From NCBI GenBank assembly GCA_017409875.1, contig JAFQRW010000011.1, positions 124,001-188,000 on the forward strand: 64,000 bases of DNA, given 5' to 3'. This document shows positions 53,780 through 63,933 of this stretch, piece after piece (position 1 is the first letter of the stretch; each line of letters opens with the position of its first letter). Made by a program: the position numbers and the translations under genes. The notes below the pieces were generated by a model that saw only the letters and a program-made list of their open reading frames with translations, made no database searches and had not been told where the DNA came from. Source of the stretch: Clostridia bacterium. Lineage in GTDB: Bacteria; Bacillota; Clostridia; RGIG6154.

Positions 53780-53808
53780 ATTATATCACGGTTATGTTGC
53801 TTTGTCAA
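53780..53808 (-). promoter_or_regulatory. SigA consensus promoter of the polysaccharide array
   Basis: On the minus strand, perfect TTGACA (53808-53803), 17-bp spacer and perfect TATAAT (53785-53780). It lies 82 bp before the DegT gene, within the element, so the cargo is expressed independently of spoIVA. Confidence 0.85.
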
Positions 53809-53854
53809 TATAAGTATGGTGTTGCCACCTCCTTTAGCCATACATTTTTCGACA

Positions 53855-53882
53855 CAAAAGACAAGCCATTATTGGCCTGCCT
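53855..53882 (-). terminator. Hairpin terminator right after the truncated spoIVA frame
   Basis: Minus-strand stem AGGCAGGCC / GGCTTGTCT (53882-53874 and 53867-53859), two G-T pairs, 6-nt loop, then TTTTGTG. It would end SigE transcription coming from spoIVA before the cargo promoter. Confidence 0.65.
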
Positions 53883-53892
53883 TTATATATAG

Positions 53893-55128
53893 TTATGCAG
53901 TTTTTAATAACCTCTGTTTGTTACACATTATATGTATAGATGGTGCTGATGCTTTAAGACGTACGCCATACCGTCCCCCTTGCTTAACAATTTGTGGTTC
54001 TTCTAATACCAACTCATCGATTGTTGGTGATACGATGCCATACCCCTTTCTATTTACCTCCGATAAAGCAAATGAGACTTTGTCATACTCTTTTTTAACT
54101 TCTGCAAGACTGGTAATCAAACTTATTAAACTTTCTTGACCTGTTATTTCAAATCCTGATCTTTCACCTAAAATTTTATAAAACAATTCTTCTTTTACAG
54201 AAATGTTTACCACTGCGCTGCCACTACCTAAATCCATAGAAGAGATTTTACAATCAGTAATATTTTCTCCATCATAAATGTAGTTCTGAATTTTTTTAAT
54301 ATCGCGGATTCGGTTTACATTCATTAATGAATTCTTTATTAAAGCTGTTATCTCTGCACTAAACCAATGCTCATCTGGAAGGCTTTCTATCCATCCAGGA
54401 AGTTTCAGTTTGATTTCTCTGATTGGAAACTCGTGCAAAATGCTTCTTATTATTGAATTAATATCATGTTCATTTAAAGTTTGACAATTTACTGCAACAA
54501 CTGTTGAATCATACTTGGCTTCAAGTTTGTTTTTTAATTCTATAGTAGAATTCGAATCAGGATTTACACTGTTTAGCAATATTAAAAACGGTTTATTTAT
54601 TGCTTTTAATTCTTTAATTACTCTTTCTTCTGCCTCAATATATTCTTCTCTTGGTATTTCAGTTATACTACCGTCTGTTGTAACAACCAAACCGATTGTT
54701 GAATGCTCCGAAATAACTTTTTTCGTACCTATTTCTGCTGCTTCTACAAAAGGTATTTCTTCATCATACCATGGTGTTGATACCATTCTTGGAGAGTCAT
54801 TTTCGGTATGCCCCATTGCTGAATTTACTACATATCCTACACAGTCTATCATTCTGACATTCATTGTCGCATTATTATCAATTATAACTTTTACTGCTTC
54901 ATCAGGAATAAATTTTGGCTCGGTAGTCATTATTGTTTTACCGGCAGCACTTTGTGGTAATTCATCTACCGCGCGTTCTTTTTTAAATGAATCGGTTATG
55001 TTTGGCAAAACCAATTCTTCCATAAATCTCTTTATGAAAGTAGATTTTCCTGTTCTCACCGGCCCAACAACGCCAATATAGATATCTCCATTTGTCCTTG
55101 TTGAAATATCATGATAAATATTACTCAT
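53893..55128 (-). CDS. spoIVA: SpoIVA, N-terminal part (5' piece of interrupted gene)
   Basis: A 411-aa frame: 399 native SpoIVA residues followed by 12 read from the element. SpoIVA is the mother-cell ATPase that builds the basement of the spore coat. Walker A is GPVRTGKST (residues 22-30); MIDCVGYVVNSAMGHTENDSPRMV and VTTDGSITEIPREEY are conserved. The native part ends at KASAPSIH and continues as IMCNKQRLLKTA. ATG 55128 follows CGGGAGG. The intact family is about 490 aa; the truncated protein lacks the coat-anchoring C-terminus. The promoter is SigE-like. Confidence 0.95.
   Translation of the reverse strand: MSNIYHDISTRTNGDIYIGVVGPVRTGKSTFIKRFMEELVLPNITDSFKKERAVDELPQSAAGKTIMTTEPKFIPDEAVKVIIDNNATMNVRMIDCVGYVVNSAMGHTENDSPRMVSTPWYDEEIPFVEAAEIGTKKVISEHSTIGLVVTTDGSITEIPREEYIEAEERVIKELKAINKPFLILLNSVNPDSNSTIELKNKLEAKYDSTVVAVNCQTLNEHDINSIIRSILHEFPIREIKLKLPGWIESLPDEHWFSAEITALIKNSLMNVNRIRDIKKIQNYIYDGENITDCKISSMDLGSGSAVVNISVKEELFYKILGERSGFEITGQESLISLITSLAEVKKEYDKVSFALSEVNRKGYGIVSPTIDELVLEEPQIVKQGGRYGVRLKASAPSIHIMCNKQRLLKTA
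53930..53938 (+). repeat. Right 9-bp core of the spoIVA element (attachment site)
   Basis: ATATGTATA matches 32056-32064 in the same orientation. Element-side flank: ACCTCTGTTTGTTACA (53910-53925), then 4 nt to the core; it mirrors the left flank. Confidence 0.88.
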
Positions 55129-55160
55129 TTGATAATTCCTCCCGCACATTCGTTTGTAAA

Positions 55161-55189
55161 TATATATGTTTATTTTGCTGAAAATATGA
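55161..55189 (-). promoter_or_regulatory. SigE-like promoter of spoIVA
   Basis: On the minus strand, -35 TCATATT (55189-55183), 14-bp spacer, -10 CATATATA (55168-55161), 32 bp before the spoIVA start. Known spoIVA is transcribed by SigE in the mother cell. The -35 fits KMATATT exactly. Confidence 0.65.
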
Positions 55190-55211
55190 TAAGCTTAAAA
55201 GTTTTTAAGAA

Positions 55212-55240
55212 TTGACAAAAACATTGATATATATTATAAT
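55212..55240 (+). promoter_or_regulatory. SigA consensus promoter of rubrerythrin
   Basis: Perfect TTGACA (55212-55217), 17-bp spacer, perfect TATAAT (55235-55240); start codon 23 bp further. Confidence 0.8.
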
Positions 55241-55263
55241 TTATAAAAAAAGGAGTGTTGATT

Positions 55264-55806
55264 ATGAGTAAAAACCCTTATGCAGGTACAAAAACTGAAA
55301 AAAATCTTTGGGAAGCTTTCGCCGGAGAATCACAGGCAAGAAATAAATATACATATTTTGCCTCTGTTGCGAAAAAAGCAGGCTTCGAACAAATTTCTGA
55401 GTTCTTTTCTAAGACTGCTGATAACGAAAAAGAGCATGCAAAACTTTGGTTTAAAGAATTAGGCGAGCTTGGTGTTACTGCTGAAAATCTTCTACATGCT
55501 GCTGAAGGCGAAAATTTTGAGTGGACAGATATGTACGCAAGAATGGCAAAGGATGCCGAAGAAGAGGGCTTTACTTCACTTGCTGCAAAATTTAAAGGTG
55601 TAGCAGCTATAGAAAAAAGTCACGAAGAAAGATATCGCAAACTTCTCGACAATATTGAAAGTGATAAAGTGTTTGAAAAAGAATCTGAAACAGTGTGGGA
55701 ATGTAGAAACTGCGGTCACATTCACAAAGGTGCCTCTGCACCGAAAGTATGTCCTGTTTGCAATCACCCACAAAGCTATTTTGAAATAAGAAAAGAAAAT
55801 TACTAA
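55264..55806 (+). CDS. rbr: Rubrerythrin
   Basis: A 180-aa cytosolic peroxide-scavenging protein of anaerobes. An N-terminal four-helix di-iron domain with [17 protein letters not shown] and [11 protein letters not shown] is followed by a second pair with [15 protein letters not shown]. The rubredoxin-like C-terminal domain has [10 protein letters not shown] and CPVCNHP, a four-Cys iron site. ATG 55264 gives the usual [15 protein letters not shown] start and follows AAAGGAG. It is transcribed alone. Confidence 0.96.
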   Translation: MSKNPYAGTKTEKNLWEAFAGESQARNKYTYFASVAKKAGFEQISEFFSKTADNEKEHAKLWFKELGELGVTAENLLHAAEGENFEWTDMYARMAKDAEEEGFTSLAAKFKGVAAIEKSHEERYRKLLDNIESDKVFEKESETVWECRNCGHIHKGASAPKVCPVCNHPQSYFEIRKENY

Positions 55807-55843
55807 AATTAAAAGGCGAACCTTTTGGTTCGCCTTTTAATTT
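55806..55843. terminator. Bidirectional terminator between rubrerythrin and galE
   Basis: A 17-bp perfect stem, AAATTAAAAGGCGAACC / GGTTCGCCTTTTAATTT, surrounds a TTTT loop between convergent genes. Confidence 0.9.
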
Positions 55844-55844
55844 A

Positions 55845-56855
55845 TCATTTGTAGCCGTTAGGATTTTGTGTCTGCCATTTCCAAAGGTCACAGCACATAT
55901 CTTCTAATGTGTGCGTTGCAACAAAGCCTAATTCCTCTTTTGCTTTTGTTGGGTCAGCATAACAACTTGCGATATCACCGGGGCGGCGGTCAGTAATTTT
56001 ATATTTAACATCAATACCGCTTGCTTTGGAAAAAGCTTTAACCATCTCTAAAACACTATATCCGGTTCCGGTACCTAAATTATATATAACAACACCTACG
56101 TCGTTTTGAATTTTGTCTAATGCCTTTAAATGTCCGTTTGCCAAATCAACAACATGAATGTAATCACGGACACCTGTACCATCTTTTGTATTGTAGTCTC
56201 CGCCAAAAACAGATAAGCATTCAAGTTTGCCGATTGCTACCTGAGAAATATAAGGCATTAAATTATTTGGAATTCCTGATGGGTCTTCGCCTATCTTTCC
56301 GCTTTCGTGTGAACCAACAGGATTAAAATATCTTAAAATTGCAATATCCCACTCATTATCTGATTTGTAAATATCTTTAAGTATATATTCAATCATAAGT
56401 TTTGTCTGACCATAAGGATTAGTAGCAGAAAGTGGGAAATCCTCCTTAATCGGTACGGTATGTGGATCGCCGTAAACTGTAGCCGACGAACTAAAAACAA
56501 GCTTCTTAACGCCATGTTTTGACATTATATCACATAAATTAAGCGTTCCCGTAATATTATTGTGATAATATCTGATTGGAATTCTAACGCTTTCGCCAAC
56601 AGCTTTTAGTCCTGCAAAATGGATTACTGCATCAAATTTATTTTCATCAAAAACTTTATTGGTAGCTTCATAGTCAAGCAAGTCAACTTTATAAAACTTC
56701 AAGCTTTTTCCTGTGATTTCTTTAACTCTTTCAAGGGAAACCTCACAACTATTATCAAGGTTATCTAAAACAGTTACATTATGACCTGCCTCTAAAAGTA
56801 AAACACAAGTGTGGCTGCCAATATAACCTGCTCCGCCAGTAACTAAAATATTCAT
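55845..56855 (-). CDS. galE: UDP-glucose 4-epimerase
   Basis: A 336-aa short-chain dehydrogenase/reductase enzyme. It interconverts UDP-glucose and UDP-galactose (sometimes the N-acetyl forms). NAD binding [10 protein letters not shown] lies at residues 7-16, SSSATVYG holds the catalytic Ser/Thr and YGQTK the Tyr-Lys pair. It is outside the spoIVA element but may supply its sugars. It follows the cyclophilin gene by 14 bp. Confidence 0.95.
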   Translation of the reverse strand: MNILVTGGAGYIGSHTCVLLLEAGHNVTVLDNLDNSCEVSLERVKEITGKSLKFYKVDLLDYEATNKVFDENKFDAVIHFAGLKAVGESVRIPIRYYHNNITGTLNLCDIMSKHGVKKLVFSSSATVYGDPHTVPIKEDFPLSATNPYGQTKLMIEYILKDIYKSDNEWDIAILRYFNPVGSHESGKIGEDPSGIPNNLMPYISQVAIGKLECLSVFGGDYNTKDGTGVRDYIHVVDLANGHLKALDKIQNDVGVVIYNLGTGTGYSVLEMVKAFSKASGIDVKYKITDRRPGDIASCYADPTKAKEELGFVATHTLEDMCCDLWKWQTQNPNGYK

Positions 56856-56869
56856 AAATCTTCCTCCTA

Positions 56870-57340
56870 TTATATAACTCTAATGCTCTCAATTACCTGA
56901 TCGCTTACCGGTCTATCCATATAATTGCATTCAGTTGCAGCAATTTCATCTAAAACCTCAAAACCTTCAACAAGCTTTCCAAAAGCAGCATAATTCCCAT
57001 CTAAATGCGGTGCATCCATGTGCATAATAAAGAACTGCGAACCTGCAGAGTTCGGATTTTGCGAACGCGCCATAGATATAACACCTCTTGTGTGTTTTAA
57101 ATCGTTTTTGATACCATTAGCAGAGAATTCTCCAACAATAGAATAACCCGGGCCTCCCATTCCACTACCTTCAGGGCATCCACCCTGAATCATAAATCCT
57201 TCAATTACTCTGTGGAAAATCAAACCATCATAAAACTTTTTTTCAACCAAAGATAAAAAGTTTTCAACAGTTTTTGGAGCAATCTCAGGATAAAGTTCTA
57301 ATTTCATCTCTTTGCCATTTTTCATCTTAATGCAAATCAT
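56870..57340 (-). CDS. Cyclophilin-type peptidyl-prolyl isomerase
   Basis: A 156-aa soluble prolyl isomerase, no signal peptide. Blocks are [34 protein letters not shown], then [21 protein letters not shown] and [19 protein letters not shown] 57340 has AAAGG about 9 bp upstream; the codon three earlier is too close. It overlaps cinA by 14 bp. Confidence 0.92.
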   Translation of the reverse strand: MICIKMKNGKEMKLELYPEIAPKTVENFLSLVEKKFYDGLIFHRVIEGFMIQGGCPEGSGMGGPGYSIVGEFSANGIKNDLKHTRGVISMARSQNPNSAGSQFFIMHMDAPHLDGNYAAFGKLVEGFEVLDEIAATECNYMDRPVSDQVIESIRVI

Positions 57341-58577
57341 TGTAAACATCCTTTCCTAATATAGTAAGCCTTGCTATATTTAAAGCATTATATGCTGCAA
57401 GTTCACGATTTTTGTTGCGATCACCTTTAAAAACAAACTTATACGCTCTTGAAATATCCATATAGGAAACCCCGATATAAGTTAAGCCGACAGGTTTTTC
57501 CTTACTTCCTCCGGTAGGTCCTGATATTCCTGTAACGGATATGCCAATATCTGAGCAAGATGCACTTCTTACGCCATTAGCCATAGCAATAGCAGTTTGG
57601 CTGCTGACTGCACCATATTCTGCAATAATTCTTTCGTCAACATCTACAAGACGATGTTTTGCCTCGTTTGAATAGGTAATATAACTTTCGCAAAAAACAT
57701 CCGACGCACCTGATATTTCTCCGATTTTAGAAGCAATCAACCCCGCCGTGCAAGATTCAGCAAAAGAAATTTTTAAACTATTTTCTTGTAAAAGCTTAAC
57801 TAAAACTGATTGCAAAGTATCATCATCTTCGCCATAAACAGCATCACCAAGTATATTATATATTTTTTCTGACATATCTGTAATTAGAGAGTCGGCCTCA
57901 TTTTCGTTGTTTGCTTTGGCTGTAATTCTAAATGTGGATTCAGTTTTTTTAGCATAAGGTGCAACAGTAGGATTCGTTTGATTTTGAATGATATCTTTTA
58001 GTAAATACTCTGCATTTGATTCGCCAATGCCGAATACGCGAATAAATTTTGACTTAATTATCCCACCGTTTTTTTTCATTATAAACGGCTTAACATAGTC
58101 TTCAAACATTGGCTGCATTTCAAACGGAGGGCCTGGTAAAATCACAACTGTCTTACCGTTCTGTTCATATAAACATCCGGGCGCAGTACCGTTATTATTC
58201 TGAAGTACAGTAGAATTTTCTAAAACATACGCTTGTTTTTCATTTGTCGGCGACATATATCTGTTTTTAAAGTACTCAACAATTCTTTCATAACTTTCTT
58301 TATGATACACAAGATTGATACTTAAAGCTTTTGCAACAGTTTCTTTGGTAATGTCGTCTTCTGTAGGACCAAGTCCACCGGTTAAAATAATCATATCAGA
58401 CCTATTATAAGAAGTTTTGATTGCTTCAATAAGTCTTTGTTCATTGTCACCAACTACACACTGATGAAAAACGCTTACACCTAGTGCGGATAATTCCCTG
58501 GAAAGATACTGAGCATTCGTGTTTAAAATGTCTCCTAATAAAATCTCAGTACCAACTGCAATAATTTCACAGTTCAA
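57327..58577 (-). CDS. cinA: CinA family protein (competence/damage-inducible; NMN amidase-like C-terminus)
   Basis: A 416-aa protein with an N-terminal molybdopterin-binding-like domain (GTEILLGDILNTNAQYL, LTGGLGPTEDDITKETV) and a C-terminal CinA/PncC-type domain (ISFAESCTAGLIASKIGEISGASDVF, SGISGPTGG). The family links nicotinamide mononucleotide recycling and ADP-ribose metabolism. It lies in the ligA-nifS-thiI-cinA set; LigA uses NAD and releases NMN, so the pairing makes sense. Confidence 0.93.
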   Translation of the reverse strand: MNCEIIAVGTEILLGDILNTNAQYLSRELSALGVSVFHQCVVGDNEQRLIEAIKTSYNRSDMIILTGGLGPTEDDITKETVAKALSINLVYHKESYERIVEYFKNRYMSPTNEKQAYVLENSTVLQNNNGTAPGCLYEQNGKTVVILPGPPFEMQPMFEDYVKPFIMKKNGGIIKSKFIRVFGIGESNAEYLLKDIIQNQTNPTVAPYAKKTESTFRITAKANNENEADSLITDMSEKIYNILGDAVYGEDDDTLQSVLVKLLQENSLKISFAESCTAGLIASKIGEISGASDVFCESYITYSNEAKHRLVDVDERIIAEYGAVSSQTAIAMANGVRSASCSDIGISVTGISGPTGGSKEKPVGLTYIGVSYMDISRAYKFVFKGDRNKNRELAAYNALNIARLTILGKDVYNDLH

Positions 58578-58590
58578 AATAATTTCCTCC

Positions 58591-59760
58591 TTATGGCTGA
58601 ATATAAATTGTCTCTAAATTATTTGTGCACTCATCAATAATATTATTCATATCAAGAACTTGCTCAGATTTTAGGATATCTTCAAGTTTAGGCTTGGTTT
58701 TTGGATGCTTTGGCACAAAAACTGTACAGCAATCCTCGTAAGGCAAAATAGAGGTGTTAAACGTGCCGATTTTATGGGCAACTGTTACAATTTCTTCCTT
58801 ATCCATACCAATAAGAGGTCTGATAACAGGAAGAGCGGTTGCCGCATCAGTAACACCAAGACTTTCTAATGTCTGACTTGCAACCTGACCAATACTTTCG
58901 CCTGTAACAAGAGCAATAGAATTTGTATCTATGGCAATTTTTTCTGTTATTTTCATCATAACACGTCGCATGATTACAGTAAGCTCATCATCAGGGCACT
59001 TTTCATATATTTCAAGCTGAGGTTTAGTAAAATGAACAATATGCAAATTAAAAGGACCTGTATATTGAGCAATTATTTTTGCAAGTTCAATAACCTTATC
59101 TTTTGCTCTTTCACTGGTGTATGGATGTGAATAAAAATGAACAGCGTTAAGTTCAACTCCACGTTTGGCAGTCATATAGCCTGCAACGGGACTGTCAATC
59201 CCGCCGGACAACAAAAGTGTTGCTTTACCGTTACTGCCAACCGGCATACCACCTGCACCTTGAATTTTACCTGTATGAACGTATGCACCATAATCGCGGA
59301 TTTCAATATTTATAATAATATCAGGATTTTCAACATTTACAGTTAAATCAGGGAAGTTATCTAAAATATACTCTCCTATCAAAGCACAAATTTCAGGTGA
59401 CTTCATCGGGAACTGCTTATCTGATCTTTTTGCAGCACATTTAAATGTTTTTGCTTTAAGCAAATCATTGGCAAAAATATCAGTTACCAGTTTTTTTACA
59501 CACTCAAGGTCTTTTTGAGTTTCGTATGCACGAACAACTGAAGCAACACCAAATATTTTTTTAAGCAGTTCAACAGTTCTGTCAATATCCATATCCATAT
59601 CCGGAGTGATATAAATAGTAGACTGGGCAAATTTCATATCAAATCCACCTAAATGCTTAAGCGAATGTCTTACATTTTTCATTAGACGTTTCTCAAACGA
59701 ACGTCTGTTTAATCCTTTTAAAACTATTTCCCCTAATTTTAGTAAAATAATCTGTTTCAT
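58591..59760 (-). CDS. thiI: tRNA 4-thiouridine synthase ThiI
   Basis: A 389-aa enzyme for tRNA 4-thiouridine (and thiamine thiazole sulfur transfer in some bacteria). The N-terminal ferredoxin-like and THUMP region is followed by the PP-loop LLSGGIDSPVAGYM and LVTGESIGQVASQTLESL. The C-terminal Cys in EDCCTVFVPKHP is the conserved one; there is no rhodanese domain, so sulfur must come from another carrier, probably the NifS-like enzyme encoded just upstream. Confidence 0.94.
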   Translation of the reverse strand: MKQIILLKLGEIVLKGLNRRSFEKRLMKNVRHSLKHLGGFDMKFAQSTIYITPDMDMDIDRTVELLKKIFGVASVVRAYETQKDLECVKKLVTDIFANDLLKAKTFKCAAKRSDKQFPMKSPEICALIGEYILDNFPDLTVNVENPDIIINIEIRDYGAYVHTGKIQGAGGMPVGSNGKATLLLSGGIDSPVAGYMTAKRGVELNAVHFYSHPYTSERAKDKVIELAKIIAQYTGPFNLHIVHFTKPQLEIYEKCPDDELTVIMRRVMMKITEKIAIDTNSIALVTGESIGQVASQTLESLGVTDAATALPVIRPLIGMDKEEIVTVAHKIGTFNTSILPYEDCCTVFVPKHPKTKPKLEDILKSEQVLDMNNIIDECTNNLETIYIQP

Positions 59761-59768
59761 TAGTTACC

Positions 59769-60899
59769 TCATCTTCTGGTGAATTTTCTTAAAAAAGCGA
59801 CACTTTCTGCAATTACCTCTACGGCATAGTCAATTTCTTCTTTCGTATTAAAAGTAGAAAAACTAATTCTTACAGAACTTTCTGCAACACTGTGTTCAAT
59901 CCCCATAGCTTTTAAAACATAACTGATTTTAGTTGACTTTGAATTGCAGGCAGAGCCAGTAGATACATATATTCCTTTTTCCTCAAGAGTGTGCAAAAGC
60001 ACCTCTCCCCTTACCCCTGAAAAAGCAACGCTGACAACGTTAACACTGTCTTGACCGTTAAATTTGACATCGGGTATTTTTGAAAGAATTAAGTCTTTAA
60101 AATATGAGCAGAGGTTATTAAGATATGAAATGCTTTTTTGCAAATCATTATATGTGATTTCAGCAGCTTTACCAAAACCTAAAATTCCTTCGGTGTTGTA
60201 TGTACCAGACCTAATCCCAGCTTCCTGACCACCACCAAAAGAAACATTTGAAAGTTTTACTTTGTTTTTAACAACCAACGCACCTATTCCTTTAGGGGCA
60301 TGAATTTTATGACCTGATACGGATATTAAGTCAACATCCAACCCACTAAAATCATACTTTCCATACGCCTGCACGGCATCAGTATGAATAATTGCATTTT
60401 TGGAAACAGACCTGATTTTTTCAACAGGTTGGAATACCCCCGTTTCGTTATTGCAGAGCATTATTGAAATCAGTATTGTATCGTCACGCACAGAATTTTT
60501 CAATTCTTCAAAATCTATAATTCCATTTTTATCAACACCAACATACGTTACTTCAAACCCAATGGTTTCAAGGTACTTAAAACAATCTAAAACAGCATGG
60601 TGTTCTATGGCAGATGTTATAATGTGTTTGCCTTTTTTTGAATAAGAATTTGTCACGCCTAAAATTGCAATATTGTCAGATTCCGTACCGCCCGAAGTAA
60701 AAATTAATTCGTCAGCATTACAATGTAGCGTAGACGCAATTTTCTTCCTGGCTTCGTTTATCAGGCGCTCTGAAGCAATACCTGCGGAATGTAGTGCCGA
60801 AGGGTTTGCATAGTTACAAGACATAGTCTGCAAAACTATGTCTTGAACTTCATCGTATGGTCTTGTTGTAGCGCAGTTATCAAAATATATTGTTGTCAA
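59769..60899 (-). CDS. Cysteine desulfurase (NifS-like)
   Basis: A 376-aa PLP enzyme that takes sulfur from cysteine. IYFDNCATTRPYDEV opens the protein, the PLP-Lys is in SVSGHKIHAPKGIGALV, and the active Cys lies in YVSTGSACNSKSTKIS. A UUG start (60899) is preferred, about 7 bp after GAGGTG; an in-frame GTG upstream overlaps the ribosome site. It is 8 bp upstream of thiI and probably feeds it sulfur for tRNA 4-thiouridine. Confidence 0.94.
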   Translation of the reverse strand: MTTIYFDNCATTRPYDEVQDIVLQTMSCNYANPSALHSAGIASERLINEARKKIASTLHCNADELIFTSGGTESDNIAILGVTNSYSKKGKHIITSAIEHHAVLDCFKYLETIGFEVTYVGVDKNGIIDFEELKNSVRDDTILISIMLCNNETGVFQPVEKIRSVSKNAIIHTDAVQAYGKYDFSGLDVDLISVSGHKIHAPKGIGALVVKNKVKLSNVSFGGGQEAGIRSGTYNTEGILGFGKAAEITYNDLQKSISYLNNLCSYFKDLILSKIPDVKFNGQDSVNVVSVAFSGVRGEVLLHTLEEKGIYVSTGSACNSKSTKISYVLKAMGIEHSVAESSVRISFSTFNTKEEIDYAVEVIAESVAFLRKFTRR

Positions 60900-60958
60900 A
60901 AAAAGCACCTCATAAATAGAATACTACATATTACCGTATTTTTCAATATTTTGGTAAA

Positions 60959-63001
<2,043 letters not shown>

Positions 63002-63048
63002 TCATTTTAAATAAATTTTGCACTACTGTAATATTTACATAAAGCCAT

Positions 63049-63867
63049 TTATGCATCTATAAAATTTTGGTAGATAAGCCATTTTGTGAGCAAGTCAATC
63101 CACTGTTTAGCATGATTCAAAACCTTTGTATCTTCTGTTGGAAGACCAATCCCATGGTTCCCGTCGGGAAAAATATGCATTTCAACCGAGGTTCCGTTTT
63201 TCCTCAAGTTTTCGGCATACTTAAGCGAATTTAGTACACTTACGCTGCTATCATCAAAATTATGCCATATAAATGTCGGTGCATCAACCTTTACCTTTGA
63301 AAATTCAAGGCTCAAAACATCTTTGTATTGCTCATATTTATCGTTAAGCAAACTGCTGGGCGACCCGTAATGTATATAGTGGTTTTCTTTATCAAGACCA
63401 ATAACGGGATAGCAAAGGATCTGATAATCAGGCACATAGTTTTCCTTATCAATTTCGTCAATGTCTTCAAAGTCAATTTTATCGTTATAAGAAAACAACG
63501 ACGCTGTAAGATGACCACCCGAGGAATATCCCATAGCAGCAATTTTGTTTTTGTTTATGCCAAATTTTTCACTGTTATATCTTATAAATCTTACCGCTCT
63601 TCTTCCGTCGAGTATCGGCAAAGGAAAATAGTCAGGCTTTACGCGATATCGAAGACAAAATACATTTATGCCCATCTCGCAGTAATACTTCGCCACTCTT
63701 TCACCCTCTTGTTTAGGACGATCAGGGTCGACCTCATAGCCACTTCCCGGCACAATAAGTAGTGCTGAATCGGTTATCGCTTTTTGGGGCGCATAATGTT
63801 CAATCCATGGCTCATAATTTGTCGTGCCTGGTATATTATCCCACAAACTGTATCTTGTAATTTCCAT
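63049..63867 (-). CDS. Alpha/beta hydrolase, carbohydrate-esterase-like
   Basis: A 272-aa serine hydrolase. The oxyanion region LLIVPGSGYEVDPDRPKQEGE, the nucleophile elbow GYSSGGH (Ser near residue 115), Asp in FIWHNFDDSSV and His in FPDGNHGIGLP form a plausible triad. No signal peptide, so it acts in the cytosol. It resembles acetylxylan-esterase-type (BD-FAE) enzymes. GGAG precedes the ATG; a near-consensus TATAAT lies ~55 bp upstream. Confidence 0.82.
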   Translation of the reverse strand: MEITRYSLWDNIPGTTNYEPWIEHYAPQKAITDSALLIVPGSGYEVDPDRPKQEGERVAKYYCEMGINVFCLRYRVKPDYFPLPILDGRRAVRFIRYNSEKFGINKNKIAAMGYSSGGHLTASLFSYNDKIDFEDIDEIDKENYVPDYQILCYPVIGLDKENHYIHYGSPSSLLNDKYEQYKDVLSLEFSKVKVDAPTFIWHNFDDSSVSVLNSLKYAENLRKNGTSVEMHIFPDGNHGIGLPTEDTKVLNHAKQWIDLLTKWLIYQNFIDA

Positions 63868-63933
63868 ATTTATTCTCCTTTAATGATGAGTTATCGTCAT
63901 AATTGACATTATAAATTTATTATACCATATTTT

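Larger units (their letters stand above)
32056..53938. mobile_element. 21.9-kb skin-like element inserted in spoIVA, with polysaccharide cargo
   Basis: The unit between the two ATATGTATA cores is 21,874 bp. It holds a large serine recombinase at the left end, a 53-aa coupled ORF, and one ~20-kb polysaccharide gene array on the minus strand. I see no phage structural, replication, lysis or conjugation genes. Removing it leaves 1190 + 9 + 274 = 1473 nt of uninterrupted spoIVA (490 aa). The recombinase lies where serine-integrase genes usually lie, next to an attachment site. Known relatives in concept are the skin element in sigK and SP-beta in spsM; whether spoIVA has been described as a target I cannot say. 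Confidence 0.9.

Noticed and set aside
32056-53938. Assembly chimera as explanation of the split spoIVA
   Set aside because: Direct core repeats, symmetric arms, recombinase at the end and exact restoration of frame are not expected from a mis-join; long-read mapping would settle it.
32056-53938. Prophage or conjugative element
   Set aside because: No terminase, capsid, tail, lysis, relaxase or type IV secretion genes were seen between the cores.
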